From an uncultured Clostridia bacterium (lineage in GTDB: Bacteria > Bacillota > Clostridia > Christensenellales > Borkfalkiaceae), in contig CAJOMT010000095.1 in assembly GCA_905235815.1 (NCBI GenBank), positions 1 to 10,200 on the forward strand: a stretch of 10,200 nucleotides of DNA. The letters run 5' to 3'. Below the pieces are notes generated by a model. The model saw only the letters and a list, made by a program, of their open reading frames with translations. It made no database searches and was not told where the DNA came from. Shown piece after piece: positions 4,472 through 10,200 of the stretch (position 1 is its first letter; every line of letters begins with the position of its first letter). Position numbers and translations under genes: made by a program.

Positions 4472-6925
4472 ATGATTAGCCTTATGCTTAAACCTTTTTT
4501 TAAAAGATTTATCGGGCTTTTTATTTCTATGGCGTTCGTTGCGACGCTTGCCGTCGCATTGTTGAGCGCGTTTGCGTCCACAATTTACAATCTGGAAACG
4601 ACGTTTGCCAACTACTTGCTTGAAAACGGCAACGTAAACGTAATAGCGTCCATCGGGTTTGCCGATAAGGAAAAATTTGCCGACATAACGGAAGTAGAAG
4701 GCGTCGCAAACGTTGAATATCGATTGACTATGAACGCTTTTTTGAAAAAATCGGACGGTAGAACGATTACTTCCGGAATCTTCACCACAAAAGACGACGA
4801 CTCGGCTATTATAAAGCTTTACGTCGTTGAAGGCGTTGAAAGTTTTTCGGATAGGATAAACGTGTCAGTCGTAAGAAAGTTCGCCGAAAACAACGGTTTT
4901 GAGGTGGGCAATAAAATAACTATCGGTTATTCCGATTGTTTTGTGGATTGCTACATAAATCAAATAGTCGAAGTACCCGAGGCCATTCAGGCGCGCACAA
5001 ACAACTACGTATGGTCGGACAACAGCGATTTTGGTTATATATACATAGACGAAAGCCAGATGGCTATGCTTGTAGACCGACTTGCCGAAATGCTCAAAGA
5101 AAAAACAGATGAAGATCCGGCCTTTCTTGATTATTTAATACAAAGCGTCACAAAAGCCGGCATAAATATTTTTGACATTTTAAACACGGACGCAAAAAGC
5201 TTTACCGAACGCGCAACCAATCAGATACTTATTACGGCAAAAGACGGCTATTCGGAAGAACAGGTTGCCGCCAACGTTCAAACCTACCTTGAATCAAAAA
5301 GCGCAACGATAAATTCTATTACCGAAAATAATAAACTGTTTTATTACGTTTATATTGAAAACGTAATAAAACAGCTGCGTGTCATGGTCATATTCTTACC
5401 GGTATTCTTTTATTTGATAACAATGATCGTCATAGGACTCTTCATTAACCAGATCATTAAAGTCATGACGCCGCAGATAGGAATAATGACGTCTATCGGG
5501 GTGGGCCATTGGGATATCATTTCCGTTTTTATAGCGTTTACCTTGCTGATGTCCACGGTCTCGGGCATACTTGGAACGGGATTTGGGGTTTTGCTTACCC
5601 GCGCGCTTGCTATCGTTATGAGAAGGGTTTATTCTATACCTACGATACCGTTTTCCGTACAACCGCTTATCGCCGTCACGTCGGTGCTTGCGCTTACGAT
5701 CTTCGCAATGCTTACGGCGATCATCTCATGCAGGCAGATTTTCAAGATAACCCCGAAAGACGCAACAATTTCAAACGAGGCAAAAAGAAAAAGCCTGCCG
5801 TTAAAACTCGAAGCGTTTGTCGACAGAGCGCCTTTGGCAATTAAACTCAGCATAAACTCGATAGCGCAAAATACGAGAAGATTCCTTGTGTCCGTGTTTT
5901 CGATTTTTTCTTCGTTAGTAATTATAATTTTATCTTGCTTTTTCTACATTTCAAAAAACGAATTGATGTCGCAGACGGTCGATAGGAGATTATCGTTTGA
6001 CGTTCAGGTTTATATGACGTCGATCGTCGATGATGAAACCGTTGAGGATATTAGATCGCAGACCTTCGTAAAGGAGCTTATTAATTGCGATTATGCTTAC
6101 GTTGAGGTTGCCGACGCATCCGGGAAAAGCAAATCTTATTTAGAGTGCCTTGCCTTTGACGAAGCAAGTGATACCGAACTTATAATAATTCCCTCTGAAA
6201 ACGGAAATGGCAATTTAAAGATACAACAGAAAGGTATTATTCTTCCAAAGTCAACGGCGGAAGAGCTGGGCGTAAAAAAAGGTGACAACGTTTTGATAAA
6301 CGGTAATTCGGTAAAAGTCAACGACGTAAGTTTTCAGTACTTCCACCCGATCACTTATTTATCCAAAACGCAGTTTGAAGCGCTTGGAGTGAGTTATGTA
6401 TCCTCGATATTGGCAAACGTGACCGACGAGACGGAATTTCTCGATTATATGAGCGATAAGAACGCTTCGATATCCGTGTTTACGAGTAATCTCAGTCGTG
6501 ATATACACACAACATTCAACTCGATAGACGTTTTTGTTTACGTTATGATAGCGTTTTCGCTTGCAATTTCATTTATTATTTTGACGATAATGGGACAAAA
6601 CGCATTGATAGAACAAAAAAGACAACTTTCGGAGTTAAGGTTGATAGGCTTTGCGGTAAACGATATTTCAAATTTGTGGCTATTGCAAAGCGTTGCGCAA
6701 ATAATCATTGCGGCAGTTTTAGCAATTCCCATTGGCGCGCTCACGTCGTCGATACTTTTTACTCTGGCGTCGTCGGCTTCTCAAACATACCCGTTCGTGT
6801 TCAGTTGGACGGTTAATGGTTTTGCGTTGGGGTTTATCGCTTTAATAGTGTTAGCGAGCCACGTAATTAGTATGCTTACTATTAAGCGCTGGAATTTAGC
6901 GGACAACACTCGAGCGAGAGAGTAA
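4472..6925 (+). CDS. Large FtsX-type ABC transporter permease with two FtsX modules
   Basis: This 817-residue protein has about eight hydrophobic segments at roughly 14-36, 304-328, 349-376, 397-419, 471-493, 686-708, 735-762 and 777-800. They form two four-helix FtsX modules, each with one helix, a long extracytoplasmic domain (37-300 and 494-685) and three helices. Cytoplasmic loop motifs QIGIMTSIGVGHWDI (335-349) and EQKRQLSELRLIGFAVNDI (714-732) are the coupling-helix regions of FtsX permeases, and KITPKDA after helix 4 matches the usual end of the first module. Such double-module permeases work with a MacB/LolD-like ATPase in export, lipoprotein or peptide release, or antibiotic-peptide sensing. 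The start is 1 nt after the ATPase stop, with GAGGTG at 4455-4460. The extracellular domains have no recognisable motif, so the substrate is unknown. No membrane-fusion protein or two-component system is encoded next to it. Confidence 0.93.
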   Translation: MISLMLKPFFKRFIGLFISMAFVATLAVALLSAFASTIYNLETTFANYLLENGNVNVIASIGFADKEKFADITEVEGVANVEYRLTMNAFLKKSDGRTITSGIFTTKDDDSAIIKLYVVEGVESFSDRINVSVVRKFAENNGFEVGNKITIGYSDCFVDCYINQIVEVPEAIQARTNNYVWSDNSDFGYIYIDESQMAMLVDRLAEMLKEKTDEDPAFLDYLIQSVTKAGINIFDILNTDAKSFTERATNQILITAKDGYSEEQVAANVQTYLESKSATINSITENNKLFYYVYIENVIKQLRVMVIFLPVFFYLITMIVIGLFINQIIKVMTPQIGIMTSIGVGHWDIISVFIAFTLLMSTVSGILGTGFGVLLTRALAIVMRRVYSIPTIPFSVQPLIAVTSVLALTIFAMLTAIISCRQIFKITPKDATISNEAKRKSLPLKLEAFVDRAPLAIKLSINSIAQNTRRFLVSVFSIFSSLVIIILSCFFYISKNELMSQTVDRRLSFDVQVYMTSIVDDETVEDIRSQTFVKELINCDYAYVEVADASGKSKSYLECLAFDEASDTELIIIPSENGNGNLKIQQKGIILPKSTAEELGVKKGDNVLINGNSVKVNDVSFQYFHPITYLSKTQFEALGVSYVSSILANVTDETEFLDYMSDKNASISVFTSNLSRDIHTTFNSIDVFVYVMIAFSLAISFIILTIMGQNALIEQKRQLSELRLIGFAVNDISNLWLLQSVAQIIIAAVLAIPIGALTSSILFTLASSASQTYPFVFSWTVNGFALGFIALIVLASHVISMLTIKRWNLADNTRARE

Positions 6926-6929
6926 TAAC

Positions 6930-7034
6930 AGGATATATCCCGACGACGAAACCTACCTTGATAAGGATAACGTTTATAAAACAGCGGGAAAACAGGTCGG
7001 TATCAAGATAAAAGATTCAGAATTATATAACTAA
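6930..7034 (+). pseudogene. C-terminal gene fragment of unknown function
   Basis: Directly after the permease stop, the +1 frame stays open to TAA 7032-7034 and encodes RIYPDDETYLDKDNVYKTAG followed by KQVGIKIKDSELYN. The composition is protein-like (acidic, with evenly spaced aromatics) and its codons resemble those of the ABC operon. There is no start codon or ribosome binding site, and the frame is closed upstream by TAG at 6897-6899. It is probably the tail of a gene lost next to the operon, or out-of-frame residue of a longer permease end. The family is not recognised. Confidence 0.4.
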
Positions 7035-7052
7035 AACACCTTAATTATAAAA

Positions 7053-7087
7053 CCGAAACAGCCTTTGATAAAGTAAAAGGTGTTCGG
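7053..7087. terminator. Imperfect hairpin after the ABC operon
   Basis: CCGAA (7053-7057) pairs with TTCGG (7083-7087), CA with TG, and CCTTT (7062-7066) with AAAGG (7076-7080), giving a 12-bp stem with two bulges and a 9-nt loop. On the plus strand no T-run follows. On the minus strand TTTT follows directly, so it would work better as a minus-strand terminator. Its role for the ABC operon is uncertain. Confidence 0.35.
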
Positions 7088-7091
7088 ATAA

Positions 7092-7256
7092 TTAACGGTA
7101 GTTTCACCAATCTCTGTTTTTGAAACTAATAAAATTGATGGTGAGGATAATGTTCCGAGGGAATTTATTTGTGGAGATAGAAATGGCCAAATAGGAGTTT
7201 TGAATGCTATTAATAGTGGAATTAGTGTGGGGAAAATTGTAGCGAGCGCGGGGTGA
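7092..7256 (+). pseudogene. Startless ORF fragment upstream of the glycosylase gene
   Basis: Between TAA at 7089-7091 and TGA at 7254-7256 an open frame reads LTVVSPISVFETNKIDGEDN, then VPREFICGDRNGQIGVLNAI and ends SGISVGKIVASAG. The sequence looks like genuine coding DNA of AT-rich composition, but it has no ATG, GTG or TTG that would keep most of it. The glycosylase start follows 7 nt after its stop, and the glycosylase ribosome binding site overlaps that stop. It is most likely the 3' end of a deleted gene once co-transcribed with the glycosylase. I do not recognise the family. Confidence 0.45.
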
Positions 7257-7263
7257 AACTGTT

Positions 7264-8466
7264 ATGACTTTAAATGAAATTAGTCTAGATAGAATTAGAA
7301 AAATAATTTTGTATAGTAATCATTTGTTAACGAGGAGCGAAAAATCTATTGATGAGATAGTATCAGATATTTGCGGCCTTCAATATGATCCTAATCCAAC
7401 TATACATTTAAACCAGTATATGATGTTATGGAACAGAAAAGAAAATTTTACAACTTCTGATTTAGACGAAGCGGCATATTTGAATTTTAAGATTATTGAA
7501 ACAATTGCCTTTAAAAGAAATTTGTTTTTTGTGCCTTTAAAAGAGTATTCGATGTATCACTTGGCAACCAAAGATATAGTTAGATGGGGCACTTCAGAAG
7601 AATTGAAAGAAAAATATGCAGATAATGAACGAGATAAATTGGCGGAACTTGAGCTTATTGAAAGATTATCAAATTGCGAAGGATTGACTGCGAAACAAAT
7701 ATGGGAGAAATTAAATCTAATTGAAGAATGGAATGAGTATTTAAAAGGACGTGCTGAGAATAATTATCGGTGTGAATTACCAATCTTTCATGCTTTTTTT
7801 AGGATGACTAGACGTTCTGATTTGCTTACTTGTGGTAGAAAAGAGGGGACTTTTCGTGAACCAATTTATACTTTGCGGCAAAATGTAGGAATAGAAAATT
7901 GGCCATGTGCTGATATGGATTCCCAACGTGCTAAAATATATGTAATAGAAAAAATGGTGAAATCGCTTGGTATAACAAATTCTGCACAGATAACAAGCCT
8001 TAGTGGTATTAAGTCCGATGAAATCAATGCCTTATTTGAAGATTTAATTGCCAAGAAAACTATTATACAATTTCCTGTGAAATTTAGAAACAGATATTAT
8101 TATATGCACTCATCAAATTATGAATTGTTCAATAGTAATACTGCAATGGAGGACGATGGAAAAGTCAAATTGATTTCCCCTATGGATACTATTGTTCGTG
8201 ATAAAAAATGGCTAGAAACTTTTTTTGATTATTCTTTTTCATTTGAATATTTCAAAAAAAAGGGAATGAAATGGCCTTTGTCTATATTAGTGGATAATAA
8301 GTTTGTTGGTTATTTGGATTGCAAAATGGATAGAAAAAAACATGTGTTCATAGTCAAAGAAAAAAATATTTTTGACAATAGATATATAACGGATTATCGC
8401 ATAACCAATGCGATAGAAGAACTGGCGAAGTTTCACGATGCGGTTGAAATAATAGAGAGGAAGTGA
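7264..8466 (+). CDS. Winged-helix DNA glycosylase, AlkZ/YcaQ (HTH_42) superfamily
   Basis: The 400-residue length is normal for the family. The N-terminal part carries ICGLQYDPN, in which Q40 and D42 align with the catalytic Q-x-Q (AlkZ) or Q-x-D (YcaQ/AlkX) motif near residue 40. Next comes LWNRKENFTTSDLDEAAY and IIETIAFKRNLFFVP (55-91), equal to the family's W-R...lvrtw..RgtlH.vp block with His replaced by Phe. The C-terminal signature ISPMDTIVRDKKWLETFFDY (304-323), then FVGYLDCKMDRK (347-358), matches the conserved SPFDPLIwDR and lvGr.D.K.dRk segments. Characterised members are monofunctional glycosylases that excise bulky or crosslinked alkylated purines; Streptomyces AlkZ gives self-resistance to azinomycin. 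GGGGTG at 7250-7255 is the ribosome binding site. AT-rich, CpG-poor codon use differs from the ABC operon just upstream. Family membership is clear; the lesion is unknown. Confidence 0.87.
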   Translation: MTLNEISLDRIRKIILYSNHLLTRSEKSIDEIVSDICGLQYDPNPTIHLNQYMMLWNRKENFTTSDLDEAAYLNFKIIETIAFKRNLFFVPLKEYSMYHLATKDIVRWGTSEELKEKYADNERDKLAELELIERLSNCEGLTAKQIWEKLNLIEEWNEYLKGRAENNYRCELPIFHAFFRMTRRSDLLTCGRKEGTFREPIYTLRQNVGIENWPCADMDSQRAKIYVIEKMVKSLGITNSAQITSLSGIKSDEINALFEDLIAKKTIIQFPVKFRNRYYYMHSSNYELFNSNTAMEDDGKVKLISPMDTIVRDKKWLETFFDYSFSFEYFKKKGMKWPLSILVDNKFVGYLDCKMDRKKHVFIVKEKNIFDNRYITDYRITNAIEELAKFHDAVEIIERK

Positions 8467-8494
8467 CTGCCTTGATAGAGATACTATTAATTAA

Positions 8495-8749
8495 TTTTCC
8501 CATTTTGTGTACGAAATTATGATGTCATTAGATTGGAATGTTCGCAGAGAAAAAGGATGGGGCACCATTAGTTCGGTTTTTAATACTCCAATATCTCCTT
8601 TGAACTATGCCATCGGTACTTACAGCTGTTATTTTGCATATTCTTGGGTATATGTTGTTGTAATGCTTGCGTTATCATGGCTCTTTATGGATATTTGCTT
8701 AATAGTATCAGTTCGTTCTGTTTTCATTTCAATTATAGCTGTAATATAA
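8495..8749 (+). pseudogene. Short hydrophobic ORF, probable remnant of a membrane protein
   Basis: An open frame from 8495 (after TAA 8492-8494) ends at TAA 8747-8749. From GTG 8507 it gives 80 residues, from ATG 8519 it gives 76. A polar first half with WNVRREKGWGTISSVF is followed by about 45 hydrophobic residues that could form two membrane helices (YSWVYVVVMLALSWLFMDI and the VFISIIAVI end). This looks like the C-terminal tail of an ABC-type permease. No ribosome binding site precedes any start, so a decayed fragment is more likely than a working small protein. The terminator arm begins one base before its end. Confidence 0.4.
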
Positions 8750-8801
8750 AAACAAATCCGAACTTTTTTGTGACAAACAAAGTGTTCGGATTTGTTTTTT
8801 T
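8748..8801. terminator. Bidirectional rho-independent terminator between convergent genes
   Basis: A perfect 16-bp inverted repeat (8748-8763 with 8784-8799) containing ACAAATCCGAAC and GTTCGGATTTGT encloses a 20-nt loop. T-runs leave the stem on both strands: T7 at 8795-8801 for the plus strand, and the complementary A-run at 8748-8752 for the minus strand. It ends the glycosylase unit on one side and the ATP-grasp gene on the other. The loop itself can fold TTTG with CAAA. Confidence 0.88.
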
Positions 8802-8843
8802 ATTCGTATTGTATTCTTACTTTATTTTCAAATATTTTTACTA

Positions 8844-10200
8844 TCAAACACCGCTTATGTTTTTCAGTAATTCCATGATCTCTCGGTTATACGGGTTTGC
8901 TTTCAACAACTTTTCCGGAACGATCGGATCTCCTTTGGAACCGTTTTTATAGAATGAAATAATATCATAAATCAAAGTTTCGGTATCGCTGTTCAGTGTA
9001 TCCATGATCTCAGGCGTAAGCTCCGAATCGTCTTCGGGGGCGAGAAAGAGGGGTGTGTTCGAGTGTAATAAATTCGGATATTTTTCCTCTATGAGCATAA
9101 GAAGGTCAAAATCTTTTTTCGTCGTTTCCGTGTCGTCGTGAACCAGATACACGCAGCCTGTCTCTGTCTCAAGATCGATCGTCTCGCGGAGGCTGTCCGC
9201 TTTTCCCGCGTTCTCCACCCATCCGGAGTAAAAGCTTTTCATATTGAGAAGGATCGGGATAATGCCCGATGACGAAACGGTTTGGTCTCTGTCGGAATAA
9301 AAATCCTTAACGTATCCTTTTCTCAGTGGTTTATACGGTTTTTTCAAAAACTCTTTATGATACTCGCCGTCCAGCATACAATCCAGCACTACGCCCGTTT
9401 CGTGATATCCGAACACTTTATCGAGAAATCCGGCCGGCACGCTCCCTCCCATCACACGGCAGTTGACTTCTATAAGAACGGGACCTTTTTCATCGATCAT
9501 ATACTCGCCGTGAACGGGCCCGTCTGTGATCCCAAGAGCCCTGACCGTATGAAAGGCGTATTCCACAAGTTCCGTCTCCTTCCGACCGAGCTCCGTGACC
9601 GCTTCAAGACCTCTGTATATGATTGAACCCGAAGGCATTTGCTTTTTATAATACCGGAATACAGACGTCAGAGCCGGTATACCGTTTCGGCTGATCGTAT
9701 TAACAATATACTCTTCGCCGAAAATACGCTCCTGCAGCAACAGCCGGTTTTCCGTTTCTCCGAACATATTCTCAGCTGTCTCTTCCTGCCGGAATGCAGC
9801 CAGCAATTCCTCTTTGCCATGAACCAGATGAACGCCGACAGAGGCAACGCCGTGAACGTGTTTCAGGACAACGTCCTCATTTTCCGTTTTTTCAAGAAAC
9901 AAAAGACAGTCATCCCAAGAGGACACCTCTTCTCCGCGTATATATCTCAGTCCGGATTCTTTCAAAATCTTATGCATGACGCTTTTCTGAGTCATTTTGG
10001 AAATGTTTGAAAATGGGTTTCCGGTCAATCCCAGATCGTTTGCAAGTCGGGTGCCTATGATAACGCCTTCCTCGCCGCCCACAATTACAAGAAGGGGGTC
10101 GAGGTCGCGTATTTCCTGCAAGGTTACCGCGTAATCGGGGTTTTCTTTTATGATCGTAATCGGATATTTTATCCTTGAATATTTGATTTTTCGCTCCTCG
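8844..10200 (-). CDS. ATP-grasp ligase, BacD/L-amino acid ligase-like, 5' end outside window
   Basis: The minus-strand frame is open from the window edge to TGA at 8846-8844, giving 451 visible codons. A TTG at 10121 is not the start, because coherent coding sequence (IKYPITIIKENPDYAVT) precedes it. Numbered from the edge, the pre-ATP-grasp domain includes LLVIVGGEEGV and a LANDLGLTGNPF stretch typical of BacD (bacilysin), RizA and DdaF-like ligases. The ATP-binding lysine lies in VVLKHVHGVAS (K113), and the metal- and phosphate-binding segment is GPVHGEYMIDEKGPVLIEVNCRVMGG, split as HGEYMID (230-236) and LIEVNCR (243-249). These enzymes join carboxylates, often amino acids, to amines through an acyl phosphate. 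About 190 residues follow as a C-terminal domain. Around 40-60 N-terminal residues are probably missing. The substrate is not readable; other ATP-grasp carboxylate-amine ligases remain possible. Confidence 0.85.
   Translation of the reverse strand, partial: EERKIKYSRIKYPITIIKENPDYAVTLQEIRDLDPLLVIVGGEEGVIIGTRLANDLGLTGNPFSNISKMTQKSVMHKILKESGLRYIRGEEVSSWDDCLLFLEKTENEDVVLKHVHGVASVGVHLVHGKEELLAAFRQEETAENMFGETENRLLLQERIFGEEYIVNTISRNGIPALTSVFRYYKKQMPSGSIIYRGLEAVTELGRKETELVEYAFHTVRALGITDGPVHGEYMIDEKGPVLIEVNCRVMGGSVPAGFLDKVFGYHETGVVLDCMLDGEYHKEFLKKPYKPLRKGYVKDFYSDRDQTVSSSGIIPILLNMKSFYSGWVENAGKADSLRETIDLETETGCVYLVHDDTETTKKDFDLLMLIEEKYPNLLHSNTPLFLAPEDDSELTPEIMDTLNSDTETLIYDIISFYKNGSKGDPIVPEKLLKANPYNREIMELLKNISGV

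Noticed and set aside
4083..4581. Minus-strand open frames opposite the ABC ATPase and permease
   Set aside because: They are antisense shadows of genes with complete family motifs.
5396..5853. Open frames of 74-111 codons in other frames within the permease gene
   Set aside because: They overlap clear membrane and coupling-loop coding sequence and have no independent translation signals.
643..8800. Direct repeat of the tRNA-Glu 3' end as an integration (att) site
   Set aside because: Reading by eye found no downstream copy of the last 15-20 bases of tRNA-Glu, and no integrase gene is present.
8644..8952. Open frame of 102 codons on the plus strand
   Set aside because: It crosses the 16-bp terminator stem and enters the ATP-grasp gene in antisense.
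9282..10010. Plus-strand open frames of 61-123 codons
   Set aside because: They are antisense to the ATP-grasp gene, whose motifs are intact.
1..10200. CRISPR array, toxin-antitoxin pair or phage genes
   Set aside because: No regularly spaced direct repeats, no recognisable antitoxin or phage protein was found.

Overview
The window looks like a low-GC Firmicute chromosome, probably a clostridial and perhaps uncultured gut lineage. The evidence is encoded CCA ends on the tRNAs, textbook TTGACA-17-TATAAT promoters, AGGAG-type ribosome binding sites and AT-rich intergenic DNA. The assignment is an inference; no 16S or ribosomal protein gene is present. Base use changes along the window: the Nudix region (1276-2522) and the glycosylase region (7264-8466) are visibly AT-rich and CpG-poor, while the acetyltransferase/ABC operon (2671-6925) and the ATP-grasp gene (8844-10200) are richer in CpG. 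This suggests a mosaic assembled next to a tRNA locus.

Layout. 1-367: a tRNA operon on the minus strand (Val-Asp-Phe and a fourth tRNA cut by the window edge, probably Gly) with its own promoter. 430-697: a divergent tRNA operon on the plus strand (elongator Met, Glu) with a perfect promoter and a rho-independent terminator. 701-870: a packed array of small inverted repeats ending in a 42-nt near-perfect palindrome. 871-1178: no gene seen. 1179-2522: a perfect promoter, a frameshifted Nudix gene, a short possibly frameshifted ORF, an intact Nudix hydrolase and a 56-codon small ORF. 2671-6925: a three-gene operon of a tandem-GNAT-like protein, a MacB/LolD-type ABC ATPase and a large FtsX-type permease. 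6926-7263: two promoterless, startless ORF fragments and a hairpin. 7264-8466: a winged-helix DNA glycosylase of the AlkZ/YcaQ (HTH_42) superfamily. 8495-8749: a short membrane-protein remnant. 8748-8801: a bidirectional terminator shared with the convergent gene. 8844-10200: a 5'-truncated (by the window edge) ATP-grasp ligase resembling BacD-type L-amino acid ligases.

How the genes may work together. The only tight functional unit is 2671-6925: a Type VII-like (MacB-fold) ATPase and permease pair, co-transcribed with a GNAT-fold protein whose acetyl-CoA loop looks degenerate. It has no visible membrane-fusion partner and could act in mechanotransmission, lipoprotein or peptide handling at the membrane. 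The glycosylase belongs to a family that removes bulky or crosslinked alkyl adducts and is sometimes linked to self-resistance. The ATP-grasp gene could make a dipeptide-like metabolite. A shared toxin or antibiotic pathway is only a hypothesis, because these genes differ in strand, composition and transcription unit. The broken genes and fragments point to repeated gain and loss at this tRNA-adjacent site.
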